Positions 9,053 to 17,320 of a stretch of 40,037 nt of DNA are shown piece after piece. The notes beneath the pieces were generated by a model, which saw only the letters and a program-made list of their open reading frames with translations, made no database searches and was not told the DNA's origin. Made by a program: the position numbers and the translations under genes. Numbering within the stretch: position 1 is the stretch's first letter; every line of letters starts with the position of its first letter. Source of the stretch: CAZZKG01 sp964654825 (lineage in GTDB: Bacteria; Gemmatimonadota; CAZMKB01); the NCBI GenBank assembly GCA_964654825.1, contig CAZZKG010000032.1:1-40037 (forward strand), given 5' to 3'.

Positions 9053-10372
9053 TCAGGCCTCTTTCGCCGGTTTCCCGATCACCAGTCTGTCGTAGAAATA
9101 AAGACTGAGAGCGGTCATGAGGCCGAGCGCCGCGAAAAGCAGCCACATCAGGTCCGGCCGCTGCATGTCCCGGGCGAGCTTCCCATAAGCGAATCCCGAC
9201 AGGAGCCCGCCGAAGAGGTTCCCCAGCGCGATGGCAACGAAATAGTATCCCATGAAGAGGGCGACTTTGTCCTTCGGTGCAATCCTGCCGATATACTCCT
9301 GACTTTTCGGGCTCGTCGCCATCTCCCCGAATGAAAACACCGCAATACCGGCGATTATGATCCAGCCGGTGTTACCGATGAGCGGAAAAACGATACCGAT
9401 GGAGAGGACGATCGTCCCGACCACCATGGTGAGGAAAGGCCTAAAACGTCTGAAAGCAAGAGAAACCAGAACCTGGAAGGCGATGATCATGCCGGCGTCG
9501 ACATTTATCATGTATTCAGGGTTTACCTGCCAGCCGGTATCTATCAGGGACTGGATCTTTCCTGCAAGACCAGCTATTCCCAGCCCTGCCAGTATATTTC
9601 TGATCGAGATGAGAATGTCGGTGGTATCCACGAAATCCCGGATGTATTCCGGCATCGTCATGAAGAGTTGATTGAACACCGCCCAGAATCCGGAGAGGAT
9701 GAGGAGAAAGAGCATGAACCTCCAGTTCCCGAGCACCAGCGCCGTGTCGGTAAAAACCTTTTTCAATGTCCTGGCCTTATCCGATCCTGCCTCGGAGGTC
9801 GGTTCATCGAAAAACAGCAGCACAGGGAGAAAATTTATCCCGATCCACACTGTGCTCATGATGAACACATATTTCCAGGCCCAGCCGCGAACGATACCTG
9901 CCACGATCGGGCCGATGAAGCCACCGATATTCACCATCATGTAGAAAATTCCGAACCCCAATGAGGACGTCTCTTTGTCGGTAGTTCTGGCAACCGTACC
10001 CACGACGATCGGTTTGAATATGGCGGCCCCGATCGCGACGAGGAGGAAAACGAGCAGAAAACCCGGGTAGGAGTGAAACTGCCCTAGCAGGTAGTAAGCC
10101 GGTGTGAGGATGCAGTATGCCAGGAGAAACGTTTTCCTGTAGCCGTATCTGTCGGCGAGTGCGCCCGTGATCACGGGGAGCAGGTAGAGGATAAAGGTTC
10201 CGAAACCCTGGATGAAACCTCTCTGCTCGGATGTGAATCCGAGACCACCCTCAATGATACTGCCGGTTATATAAAGGGAAGATACCGAGTAGAAGCCGTA
10301 CCACGCCATCCTCTCGAAAATCTCCATCGTGTTCGCGACCCAGAATGTCTGGGGAAATTTCGAGTGTTTCAT
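9053..10372 (-). CDS. POT/PTR2-family MFS transporter (proton-coupled oligopeptide-type)
   Basis: A 439-residue inner-membrane protein with about 12 hydrophobic segments. The N-terminus carries EIFERMAWYGF (residues about 18-28), matching the ExxER proton-coupling signature of the POT family on helix 1, followed by GALADRYGYRKTF (MFS loop 2-3 motif) and GxGIFKP-like GAAIFKPIVVG. This supports uptake of di- or tripeptides, fitting a genome rich in secreted peptidases; the substrate is inferred, since POT relatives also carry nitrate or other small molecules. A purine-rich GGGGGGCGG precedes the ATG. It is last in the minus-strand block, 93 bp after pdxJ, so it may be co-transcribed or have its own promoter. 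Confidence 0.85.
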   Translation of the reverse strand: MKHSKFPQTFWVANTMEIFERMAWYGFYSVSSLYITGSIIEGGLGFTSEQRGFIQGFGTFILYLLPVITGALADRYGYRKTFLLAYCILTPAYYLLGQFHSYPGFLLVFLLVAIGAAIFKPIVVGTVARTTDKETSSLGFGIFYMMVNIGGFIGPIVAGIVRGWAWKYVFIMSTVWIGINFLPVLLFFDEPTSEAGSDKARTLKKVFTDTALVLGNWRFMLFLLILSGFWAVFNQLFMTMPEYIRDFVDTTDILISIRNILAGLGIAGLAGKIQSLIDTGWQVNPEYMINVDAGMIIAFQVLVSLAFRRFRPFLTMVVGTIVLSIGIVFPLIGNTGWIIIAGIAVFSFGEMATSPKSQEYIGRIAPKDKVALFMGYYFVAIALGNLFGGLLSGFAYGKLARDMQRPDLMWLLFAALGLMTALSLYFYDRLVIGKPAKEA

Positions 10373-10465
10373 CCGCCCCCCCGCTCAGTGTTGATCGTTC
10401 CGGTTTTGTGATGTACCTGTGCCGGGACCTCTTGGTCCACAAAACAGATCACGCGGGCCGCGTAC

Positions 10466-11185
10466 TCAGAGATCAGCGATGAGATCAAGCATCTCCCGGA
10501 CCGCAACCTCGACTCCCACGAAGAGTGACCTGGCGATGATCGAGTGCCCGATGTTGAGTTCTTCGATCTCGTGGATACGCGCGATGTTGACGACATTCCG
10601 GTAAGTGAGACCATGACCGGCATAGGTCGAAAGTCCGAGTTTTTGCGAAAGCTCCGCCGTCTTCTGAATCCTGGTGAGTTCCTTCGCTCTGTCCTCCTCA
10701 TTCTCCGCGTCGGCATACAGACCGGTGTGAATTTCGACCGCATCTGCTCTCAGTTCCTGAGAACGTTCGACCATCTCGATCGATGGGTCGATGAAGAGGC
10801 TGACACGTATCTCTTCAGCTCTGAGCATTTTTATACCTCCGGCCAGAGCCTCCAGGTTTTTGGACACATCGAGGCCGCCTTCCGTTGTCACTTCTTCTCT
10901 ATGCTCGGGTACGAAGGTGACCTGGTCCGGCTTCAAAACTTGGGCGAACTTGATCATCTCATCTGTCACTGCCATTTCGAGATTGAGTCCGGTCTGGACT
11001 ATCTGCCGCAGAAGATTCACATCTCTCGCCTGAATGTGACGGCGATCTCCTCTGAGATGGACGGTGATGCCGTCTGCCCCGGCAAGCTCAGACTGGACTG
11101 CAGCCCATACGGGATCGGGTTCGTATGTCTTTCGCGCCTCCCTCACGGTGGCCACATGGTCGACGTTTACTCCTAACCGGGTCAT
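10466..11185 (-). CDS. pdxJ: pyridoxine 5'-phosphate synthase
   Basis: A 239-residue TIM-barrel enzyme that condenses 1-deoxyxylulose 5-phosphate with 3-amino-2-oxopropyl phosphate to pyridoxine 5'-phosphate, the last ring-forming step of DXP-dependent vitamin B6 synthesis. Family motifs are intact: LGVNVDHVATVREAR at the start, ITVHLRGDRRHI, FVPEHREEVTTEGG, AVEIHTG, TYAGHGLTYRNV and LNIGHSIIARS. ATG 11185 is chosen over one 27 bases upstream because GGAGG lies at ideal spacing before it and homologues start MxRLGVNVDHVAT. The start overlaps the stop of the DUF2007 gene by 4 bases (ATGA), indicating translational coupling. Confidence 0.97.
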   Translation of the reverse strand: MTRLGVNVDHVATVREARKTYEPDPVWAAVQSELAGADGITVHLRGDRRHIQARDVNLLRQIVQTGLNLEMAVTDEMIKFAQVLKPDQVTFVPEHREEVTTEGGLDVSKNLEALAGGIKMLRAEEIRVSLFIDPSIEMVERSQELRADAVEIHTGLYADAENEEDRAKELTRIQKTAELSQKLGLSTYAGHGLTYRNVVNIARIHEIEELNIGHSIIARSLFVGVEVAVREMLDLIADL

Positions 11186-11436
11186 TGACCCTCCTTCTCT
11201 TCGAGGTAGCACATGATGATCTTTTTCGCTTTCAGAGCTTCAGATCGAGGGACCATTAGATCACCCCAGAATCCTTCGACGAGCTCCATGATATCATCCA
11301 TCCACGGGATCTGGCGGGACTTGAGATAACAGGGAATGTCTTCACCTCTGAGAACTCCCTCGAGGATCCGGCCCTGAAGCTCATCCTTCGGCTGGTACAC
11401 GACTTCCAGTTCTTTATCATCTTCTGATATCATCAT
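11182..11436 (-). CDS. DUF2007-type small protein
   Basis: An 84-residue acidic cytosolic protein. The pattern LEVVYQPKDELQGRILEGVLRGEDIPCYLKS, then VPRSEALKAKKII, matches the DUF2007 fold (putative signal-transducing domain: a beta strand, a helix that picks the molecule ID, then VxxxDxxxA). Function is unknown. ATG 11436 is preferred because AGGTG lies about 8 bases upstream and the domain begins close after it. The gene overlaps its upstream neighbour (DUF2520) by 20 bases and its downstream neighbour pdxJ by 4, so it belongs to the same transcript. Confidence 0.8.
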   Translation of the reverse strand: MMISEDDKELEVVYQPKDELQGRILEGVLRGEDIPCYLKSRQIPWMDDIMELVEGFWGDLMVPRSEALKAKKIIMCYLEEKEGQ

Positions 11437-12322
11437 TGGCACACCTTTCGTCACGGAGGAGCAGGGCGATCCTTTCGAGCTTATACTTCGGGGCCTCATT
11501 TCTCTTCCCGGCGATCTCGAGAAGCATCCTGCATCCGGTCCGGTAGAGATCGAGCCCTTCAGGAAAATCCTTCTTCATAGTTTCGATGTGTAATCTCACT
11601 GTATCCCAGTCGCCTCTCAGTACCGGTCCGGTGAGTGAATTACTGATATCCATCTCCTCGAGGTTGGAGTGGGTCCCCTTCATGATTCCGAGGACCAGCT
11701 CCCGGGACAGTTCTTCATTCATCCCCGACTGATGAAGCATTCTGGCCGACATCCAGGCCAGGAGAACCAGAAAATTAGAGGCGGTCGAAAGAGCAGTATG
11801 ATAGAGAGGCTTCGAACCTGCGTCAATGTGGACAGCTTTCCCCCCGATGTCCTCGACGAGTCTTCTGCCGGTCTTGACTGCGAGCTCGTCGCCCTCCACT
11901 GTGAAAACGGACCGCGGGAGGAGTCTGAGCCCTGCTTCGATAGAAGCGACGGACTGAACGGGATGGAGAGACCCGGTGTGAACACCCGGTTCCCCGGCGG
12001 CATCCAGTGCTCCCGCCGGGTAGACACCACTCATGTGAAAGAGTATCTGACCCTTCCTGAGAAATCCGCTTCGGCCGATGAGTTGGCCGACTTCGCCTAG
12101 TGCCGACTCGGCTGTTGCGAGCAGAACGAAGTCCGCCTGACCGATCTCCGACGGAATCTCCCCCGAGCAGGCCGGCGGAGGGAGGTGCTTCTCTGCCCTG
12201 AGGCACCCCTCGGCTGAACGGCTCCAGCAACCTATCAGATTGTGACCCGCTTTCGTAAGGAGAGTGGAGAATGATATGCCGACTCTGCCGGGACCGACGA
12301 GAAAAAAGTTCACCTTGTTCAC
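11417..12322 (-). CDS. Rossmann-like and DUF2520 domain protein (putative NAD(P)-dependent oxidoreductase)
   Basis: A 301-residue cytosolic protein. The N-terminus NFFLVGPGRVGISFSTLLTKAGH is a Rossmann GxGxxG-type dinucleotide site, followed by a second half (about residues 125-300) with TGSLHPVQS and the DUF2520 helical region (HTALSTASNFLVLL). The architecture resembles ketopantoate/pyrroline-5-carboxylate reductases; the substrate is unknown. The GTG at 12320-12322 overlaps the hflX stop as GTGA. A second GTG at 12311-12313 has GGAG 8 bases ahead of it and may be the true start, giving 298 residues. In other genomes DUF2520 proteins are often near pantothenate genes, which are not present here. 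Confidence 0.85.
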   Translation of the reverse strand: MNKVNFFLVGPGRVGISFSTLLTKAGHNLIGCWSRSAEGCLRAEKHLPPPACSGEIPSEIGQADFVLLATAESALGEVGQLIGRSGFLRKGQILFHMSGVYPAGALDAAGEPGVHTGSLHPVQSVASIEAGLRLLPRSVFTVEGDELAVKTGRRLVEDIGGKAVHIDAGSKPLYHTALSTASNFLVLLAWMSARMLHQSGMNEELSRELVLGIMKGTHSNLEEMDISNSLTGPVLRGDWDTVRLHIETMKKDFPEGLDLYRTGCRMLLEIAGKRNEAPKYKLERIALLLRDERCANDDIRR

Positions 12323-13644
12323 TCCGTTTGAAGGTCACTGTGGTCAGTGCTGTCCCCGACCATTCGAAATCCTTTCGAAATCAGCCTGTCCCTGTCTTCC
12401 GATTTGAGCTCGACCCTGAGACGGTTCAAACCGTTCTCCGAAATCCGTGACACCACCCGGCCGAGACGACAGATTTCCGCCATCCCCCGCTGGTCCTCGA
12501 TCGGAAGCAGAAATTCGGCGACAACGTCTCTCTGATTCAAACGAACTTCGAGTTCCGCAAGCAGCTCGTGCAGATCTCCATCAAGTGCGGAACAGAATAT
12601 CCCGCCGGGCTCCTTCTGCCGGAGTGCGGTGAGGAGTGACCCGTCTTCGAAACGATCAATCTTGTTGAACACTCTGACACGCGGTTTCTCCAGGGCACCG
12701 AGATCGGCGAGTACATCCTCGACCGTTCCCAACCGCTCTTCCAGCTCGGGGTGACTCGCATCGATTATGTGCAGGAGCAGGTCCGCTTCCACGACCTCTT
12801 CGAGAGTCGCTCTGAAGGAAGCAACCAGATGATGGGGAAGTTTTTTTATGAATCCGACGGTGTCGGTGAGCAGAAGTTTTCGCCTCCCGATACGCACGAT
12901 GCGCGTTGTGGCGTCCAGTGTGGCAAAAAGCCTGTCCTCGACGAATGTTTCGTCACCGGTCAACCTGTTGAACAATGTGGACTTGCCCGCATTGGTGTAC
13001 CCCACGATGGCGACGTTGAACTCGTCGAGCCTTCTTTGACGCTGCAGGTGCCGGACTCTTTCGATGCGGACGATCCTCTTCTTGAGCTCCGTGATTTTTT
13101 TGCCGATGACACGCCGGTCGACCTCGAGCTGCGTCTCACCAGGCCCCCTGAGCCCAATGCCGCCCCTTATCCTCGAAAGATGCTTCCACATTCTTTTGAG
13201 CCTCGGGAGGAGGTACTGGAGCTGTGCAAGTTCCACTTGAGCTTTCGCCTGGGCGGTCCGTGCCCGGAGAGCAAAAATATCGAGGATGAGTTCACTCCGA
13301 TCGATGACCCTCCTGCCGGTGACCCGTTCGAGATTCCTCGCCTGCGCAGGGCTGAGATCATCATCGAAGATTATGAGATCAGCCTCCTTCCTTTCGGCCA
13401 GCTCCTTGACTTCGTGTGCTTTCCCTTTCCCTATGTAGAGGGATGGATCGATGGATCGTCTCATCTGGATGATGCTGCCCATTACTCGGGCACCGGCGGT
13501 ATCTGCCAGCAACTCGAGCTCTTTCAGTGACTCTTCCTCAAACCAGCCGCCCCGGCCCGATAGATTCACTCCGACGAGAACCGCACTTTCGGGTTCCGAT
13601 CGTCCGTCGGATCGACTGTGATCTGAGCTTGTTTTCCACTCCAT
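12319..13644 (-). CDS. hflX: GTPase HflX
   Basis: A 441-residue ribosome-associated GTPase that splits stalled or heat-damaged ribosomes. The N-terminal HflX domain (about 20-190) has IGKGKAHE, DDDLSPAQARNLE and the glycine-rich GGIGLRGPGETQLEVDRR. The GTPase domain has the P-loop GYTNAGKST (215-223), switch II DTVGFIKKLPHHLV and NKID. A C-terminal domain of about 60 residues completes it. ATG 13644 is chosen because GGGGAG lies 6 bases upstream and the residues before it are not conserved. It sits 14 bp after the histidine phosphatase stop and overlaps the DUF2520 start by 4 bases. Confidence 0.96.
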   Translation of the reverse strand: MEWKTSSDHSRSDGRSEPESAVLVGVNLSGRGGWFEEESLKELELLADTAGARVMGSIIQMRRSIDPSLYIGKGKAHEVKELAERKEADLIIFDDDLSPAQARNLERVTGRRVIDRSELILDIFALRARTAQAKAQVELAQLQYLLPRLKRMWKHLSRIRGGIGLRGPGETQLEVDRRVIGKKITELKKRIVRIERVRHLQRQRRLDEFNVAIVGYTNAGKSTLFNRLTGDETFVEDRLFATLDATTRIVRIGRRKLLLTDTVGFIKKLPHHLVASFRATLEEVVEADLLLHIIDASHPELEERLGTVEDVLADLGALEKPRVRVFNKIDRFEDGSLLTALRQKEPGGIFCSALDGDLHELLAELEVRLNQRDVVAEFLLPIEDQRGMAEICRLGRVVSRISENGLNRLRVELKSEDRDRLISKGFRMVGDSTDHSDLQTE

Positions 13645-13658
13645 GAAGGCTCCCCGGA

Positions 13659-14288
13659 TCAGAAGAGCTGCCACATCCGCATACCGGATGTCTCTTCTTC
13701 GACAAATTCGAGCGACACGACTTCCCACCGTTTTTCATCCGACCTGAGATGCTGGATGGCCCCGTTCGGGAAAACGAGGTTCCTCGTCGTGAGCGGTTTA
13801 GACTGTGCTTTTTTCAGAAGCGCGTTGATCATCCAGCCGTGGCTCACGCATGCGATCGTGTGGAACTGTTTCTGAGAACACAGATAAACCCAGAGCCTCC
13901 CCGCCCTGTCGTGGAACCGTGCGAGCGTCTCGCCGCCGGGCAGAGATGCATCTTTGACCGTCTTCTTGAGGAGATCACGGACATGATCAGGATACAGTTC
14001 CTCGGCCTCGTCGATGGTGATCCCCTCAGCTTTTCCTACATCTATCTCCCTCAGGAGTTCCAGCTCTTCGAGTGAACACCCGATTTCCCGGGAAATCACA
14101 CGTGCGGTATCAACAGCTCTCGCGAGCGGACTCGAGAAAAGTCGCTGTACATCCCTTCCCTTCATCCTGAGGGCCACTTCTTTCGCCTGTCGCTTGCCTT
14201 TTCCGGTGAGCGGAGAATCGAACCAACCTTGCATCTTCTTCTCTCTGTTCCCGACCGATTCGCAATGTCGAATAAGATAGATGTCCAC
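13659..14288 (-). CDS. histidine phosphatase (phosphoglycerate mutase-like) family protein
   Basis: A 209-residue cytosolic phosphatase of the branch-1 histidine phosphatase superfamily. It carries YLIRHCESVGN at residues 4-14 (phospho-His8; the usual RHG is RHC here), SPLTGKGKRQA, LFSSPLARAVDTA with the second basic residue, a Glu in REIDVGKAEG and the second catalytic His in CVSHGWMI. The family includes cobalamin/alpha-ribazole phosphatases, GpmB-like and broad phosphomonoesterases; the substrate cannot be told. Start is GTG at 14288 with only a weak upstream purine patch, but the catalytic motif begins four residues in, so no later start is possible. It lies between the radical SAM gene (22 bp) and hflX (14 bp). 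Confidence 0.88.
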   Translation of the reverse strand: MDIYLIRHCESVGNREKKMQGWFDSPLTGKGKRQAKEVALRMKGRDVQRLFSSPLARAVDTARVISREIGCSLEELELLREIDVGKAEGITIDEAEELYPDHVRDLLKKTVKDASLPGGETLARFHDRAGRLWVYLCSQKQFHTIACVSHGWMINALLKKAQSKPLTTRNLVFPNGAIQHLRSDEKRWEVVSLEFVEEETSGMRMWQLF

Positions 14289-14310
14289 GTTCAGTTACCA
14301 GTTGGGCCTA

Positions 14311-15654
14311 TCAGAATTCTCTTCGCTTCATCAACCCGTGACGTTTCAGCCAGCTCTTGGTACCGTAAATGGAATTCTTAAATGGCTGGATGACTTTGTA
14401 GAAAAGACGGGTAACGCTGTCGTTGAAAACAAACTCGTCACCAAACATCTCTCCTGATACAGCTCCCGCCTCCAACAGCTCCCTGTGGATTTCGGTCCCG
14501 GCAAAAACCTGCAGTCTCCCGAATGGATCGATGTAAAAACCGAGTTTCTTCCGGAGAGGGAAGATGTATTTCTTCACCATCTCGATGTTGGTGAAAAACT
14601 CATCGAGTGTCGTATCGGGCTCGAATGCGATGAAGCCGATACCGGTCCGGATCCCGAGGCGGGAAAGAACTTCGAGTGCCTTGATGTTCTCTTCCACACT
14701 GGAGCCTTTGTTCATAGAATCGAGCACCCTGGGGATGAACGATTCTACACCGATGAAAACCTCTTCGAGGCCGGCTTCCTTCAGGAGACCGAACACTTCT
14801 TCTTCCACATTCTCCGTCCTGCACTCGAACCTGAAGGAGAGTCCCAGGTCCTTCTCCAATATACCCCGGGCGAGATTGATAACCCTCTCCCTCCCTTTTT
14901 CTCCGGGCCCGAAGATGTTCGCATCCTCGAACTTCACTTTTCTCAACCCGAATCGCCCTACGACCTCTTCGAGCTCCTTCAGGACATTTTCAGCCGACCT
15001 GCCCCGCCAGTTCGAGCCGGGTAACCCATCATAGAATGCCCGGATGCTGCAGTACTTGCACGCCGCATAACATCCGCGACTTGTGACGAGAGTGATACAG
15101 CCACCTCTTTCGAATGCGCCGGGCAACTCATCCCTCGCAGGGAAAGGCAGAGAGTCGAGATCCTCGATTAGGGGCCTCGGTTCATTCACGACTACCTTCC
15201 CGTTGCGCAGGTAGGAGAGACCCCGGATGGATTCGAGAGATCGGTCTCCCGATAGGTTCTCGAGCAGTTCCATGGTCGTGTATTCCCCTTCGCCCCGCAC
15301 TATCGAATTTATGTCTGTGCGCCACTCGAGAATTTCCCGGTGGGCGAGGGTCGGGTAATATCCCCCGACAGTGATATGAGAAGTGAGGCCGGCATTTCTC
15401 AGGAGAGGGATGACGGAAAGCTGTTCCCTGGCAGCAGCCTGATATATGATCGAGATCCCGAGTAGACGGAATTCCCGGGCAAGAATTTCTTTCGCAAGTT
15501 GTTTCGGTGAAAGTTTCCTGATCCCGGCATCGATAATCTCTACCGAGAATCCTCTCTCCCTCAGGAAAGATGTTATGTATCCAAAACCGAGATGCTCCTG
15601 GATGGGCTCTTCGAGAATTTTGTACCGGGGATTGACAAGCAAGAGGTCCGTCAT
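14311..15654 (-). CDS. B12-binding-domain radical SAM protein
   Basis: A 447-residue cytosolic enzyme with an N-terminal cobalamin-binding-like Rossmann domain (about 1-130: LLLVNPRYK, LGISIIYQA, VGGYYPTLAH, IVRGEGEYT). A radical SAM barrel follows, with the [4Fe-4S] cluster motif C195-xxx-C199-xx-C202 (SRGCYAACKYCSI), then FEDANIF, EEVFIGVESF and IRTGIGFIAFEPD. The cobalamin domain lacks the DxHxxG loop, so B12 may not be bound through its lower axial His. Relatives methylate unreactive carbons or act in hopanoid, cofactor or natural-product biosynthesis; the product is not predictable. ATG 15654 has GGTGAGG at short spacing. It sits 18 bp after the HD-GYP gene. Confidence 0.87.
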   Translation of the reverse strand: MTDLLLVNPRYKILEEPIQEHLGFGYITSFLRERGFSVEIIDAGIRKLSPKQLAKEILAREFRLLGISIIYQAAAREQLSVIPLLRNAGLTSHITVGGYYPTLAHREILEWRTDINSIVRGEGEYTTMELLENLSGDRSLESIRGLSYLRNGKVVVNEPRPLIEDLDSLPFPARDELPGAFERGGCITLVTSRGCYAACKYCSIRAFYDGLPGSNWRGRSAENVLKELEEVVGRFGLRKVKFEDANIFGPGEKGRERVINLARGILEKDLGLSFRFECRTENVEEEVFGLLKEAGLEEVFIGVESFIPRVLDSMNKGSSVEENIKALEVLSRLGIRTGIGFIAFEPDTTLDEFFTNIEMVKKYIFPLRKKLGFYIDPFGRLQVFAGTEIHRELLEAGAVSGEMFGDEFVFNDSVTRLFYKVIQPFKNSIYGTKSWLKRHGLMKRREF

Positions 15655-15672
15655 GATCCTCACCCTGGATCG

Positions 15673-16995
15673 TCAGTTCACTCCTACGCTCAACGGTGTC
15701 TCAATGAAGGAAGTGGTTTCCGTTATGATCTTTTCCCTCGAGAGATTGCGTTTAACTACAACGTCGACGATGAGCGGGTCGAACTGGTACCCGGAGAAAC
15801 GCTCGAGCTCCTCGAGCGCCTGCTCGTGAGAGAGGGCCTTCCGGTATGGTCTGTCGGATGTCATCGCGTCATATGCATCTGCTACCATGATTATCCTCGA
15901 GCCGAGTGGAATGGAATCACCCTCGAGCCCGTCGGGGTATCCGGTCCCTGCATAGGTTTCGTGATGATGCCGGATGATCTTCTGGATGTCCCCCCTGAGA
16001 AAACTCACGTGAGAGACGAGTTCCGCACTTTGAACCGGGTGCTTCTGGATTACCCTGTACTCCTCGGGTGTCAGTTTGGCGGGCTTTCTGATCAGATCAT
16101 GATAGAGGCTACCTATCTTCCCAACATCATGAAGGATTGCCGCGATCTCGATCTTCTCCACCTCCCGCACAGGGAGATCCATCAACTCGGCGATGGCCCG
16201 TGCATAGAGAGATACCCGCTCAGAATGACCCGATGTGTAGGTATCACTGGCTTCAATTCCCTTGACGAGTGCGAGGACAGTTTCTTTATAGGTTTTCTTG
16301 AGCTCCAGGTAAAGGTGGTACCCCTGCCGCACAAGCATCATAGGGAGAAAAAACAAAAACAAACCCCAGATCCACAGCTTCAGATACAGATAGGCGAGGA
16401 AGAGCATTAGAGGGATGGAACCCACCTGGTAGAAGAGCTGCCACTTACAGTTTTCATACCACACGCGATAGGGTGAGATGTCGTCGTGGAGACCGACGGC
16501 AAGGCTTACAGTGCCGGTGTTGATGAAGAAAAACAAGATGCCACCGACAGTCAGCGGTATGAGGATATAGGGGAAGTCCAGGGTACCTGTTTTCCCCCCG
16601 AGCTCGATGAAGACATATCCGCTCACCCCGGCCGAGAGTGCGAGCTGCAGGAAGTTGTGGACGATCCTGAGCGGCTCGGTCTTTCTCACAAAAGCATTGA
16701 TGAGAAGCCATGTCGAAGTGATGACGATGACCGCCGGCAGCGGTCCGAACAGCATGATGAGAGGCCAGGCAAGCATGGTCATAACGGACAGGAGAGCACC
16801 GCCGGTAGGAAGCTCAACGCTCAGGACGAACGACAGAATGTTGAGAAGCCCGAAGGCTACGAGCCCGCCGAGATGTTGAGTGTTAAGAGGGAGCCATCCG
16901 CCCTGGGAGATCAGCAGTTTGATGGTTGCGGCCGTGAGCACCATCAGGGAGAAGATGTAGATCCAGAACTTGAATGATATTTTTTTTTCGGACAT
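15673..16995 (-). CDS. membrane-anchored HD-GYP domain protein (putative c-di-GMP phosphodiesterase)
   Basis: A 440-residue protein. Residues 1-225 form a membrane domain with about seven hydrophobic segments and no obvious periplasmic loop domain, an unassigned sensor type. Residues about 235-420 form an HD-GYP domain with GIEASDTYTSGHSERVS, the metal dyad His289-Asp290 (ILHDVGKIG), IRHHHETYAGTGYPDGL with Gly352-Tyr-Pro354, and MVADAYDAMTSDRPYR. All metal ligands and the GYP triplet look intact, so it probably hydrolyses c-di-GMP or a related cyclic dinucleotide in response to a membrane signal. The ATG at 16995 has no Shine-Dalgarno sequence; instead the mini-ORF at 17025-17108 ends 29 bases upstream, suggesting coupled or leader-controlled translation. 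Confidence 0.9.
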   Translation of the reverse strand: MSEKKISFKFWIYIFSLMVLTAATIKLLISQGGWLPLNTQHLGGLVAFGLLNILSFVLSVELPTGGALLSVMTMLAWPLIMLFGPLPAVIVITSTWLLINAFVRKTEPLRIVHNFLQLALSAGVSGYVFIELGGKTGTLDFPYILIPLTVGGILFFFINTGTVSLAVGLHDDISPYRVWYENCKWQLFYQVGSIPLMLFLAYLYLKLWIWGLFLFFLPMMLVRQGYHLYLELKKTYKETVLALVKGIEASDTYTSGHSERVSLYARAIAELMDLPVREVEKIEIAAILHDVGKIGSLYHDLIRKPAKLTPEEYRVIQKHPVQSAELVSHVSFLRGDIQKIIRHHHETYAGTGYPDGLEGDSIPLGSRIIMVADAYDAMTSDRPYRKALSHEQALEELERFSGYQFDPLIVDVVVKRNLSREKIITETTSFIETPLSVGVN

Positions 16996-17005
16996 AGGTA
17001 AAAAG

Positions 17006-17221
17006 GGCTGACACCCGTTGTTACTTACCAGACAACGCCGCCCGTATGAATCATAACGGCGATTGCCATAACTGCCTTACTGAGCACTGTTACAAGCTTC
17101 ACGAACATGCGAGTCACCTCCTTCGTGTGTAAACTGGATTTGAGTCCGCTACACTCGAATCCGGTGTCCGCTTCGCTGGCCTGCTCCGCTCCGCTCTGAG
17201 CATCCTAACCGGGTGTCAGCC
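17006..17221. repeat. 12-bp inverted repeat pair flanking the mini-ORF
   Basis: GGCTGACACCCG at 17006-17017 and its exact reverse complement at 17210-17221 bracket the 27-codon ORF. On the minus strand the second arm is followed directly by CTTTTT and then, within 11 bases, the HD-GYP start codon. Pairing of the arms would enclose the whole mini-ORF in a 192-nt loop. The meaning is unknown: leader structure, attenuator or remnant of an inserted element. Confidence 0.6.
17025..17108 (-). CDS. 27-residue hydrophobic peptide upstream of HD-GYP gene
   Basis: An ATG at 17108 preceded by a full-strength Shine-Dalgarno GGAGGTGA (17114-17121, 5-base spacer) opens a frame of 27 codons ending in TAA at 17025. 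The product begins MFVKLVTVLSKAVMAIAV and ends MIHTGGVVW. It is hydrophobic with two Lys near the start, like a small membrane peptide, a leader peptide or a secreted signal peptide. The ribosome binding site is among the best in the window, whereas the HD-GYP gene 29 bases downstream has none. I infer that the peptide is translated and may control or feed the HD-GYP membrane sensor. No family is recognised, and a chance ORF is possible at this length. Confidence 0.5.
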   Translation of the reverse strand: MFVKLVTVLSKAVMAIAVMIHTGGVVW

Positions 17222-17320
17222 GAAAATAAGAATTATTCCGGTTCGTGCCCTCCTGCTTCGATTCACGAAAGGACAGACGGATATGTCAATCAAATCCGCA
17301 GAAGGAAGTAGTGTACTATC
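17109..17320. other. intergenic leader region with several small hairpins
   Basis: Between the unknown gene at 17321-18034 and the mini-ORF. It includes a hairpin at 17136-17162 (9 pairs with one mismatch, 7-nt loop) and GC-rich near-repeats of CCGCTC/GCTTCG (17168-17198). A TTGACA on the minus strand (17284-17289) has only a poor -10 (GTGAAT) 17 bases on. The region looks like a structured 5' leader for the mini-ORF/HD-GYP transcript. It does not match the c-di-GMP riboswitch consensus that I know. Confidence 0.4.

Noticed and set aside
12751..13530. Plus-strand open frame opposite hflX
   Set aside because: Shadow of a clear HflX coding sequence; no domain.
17109..17221. c-di-GMP (GEMM) riboswitch upstream of the HD-GYP gene
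   Set aside because: The region is structured, but the conserved riboswitch core as I know it is not present on the minus strand.
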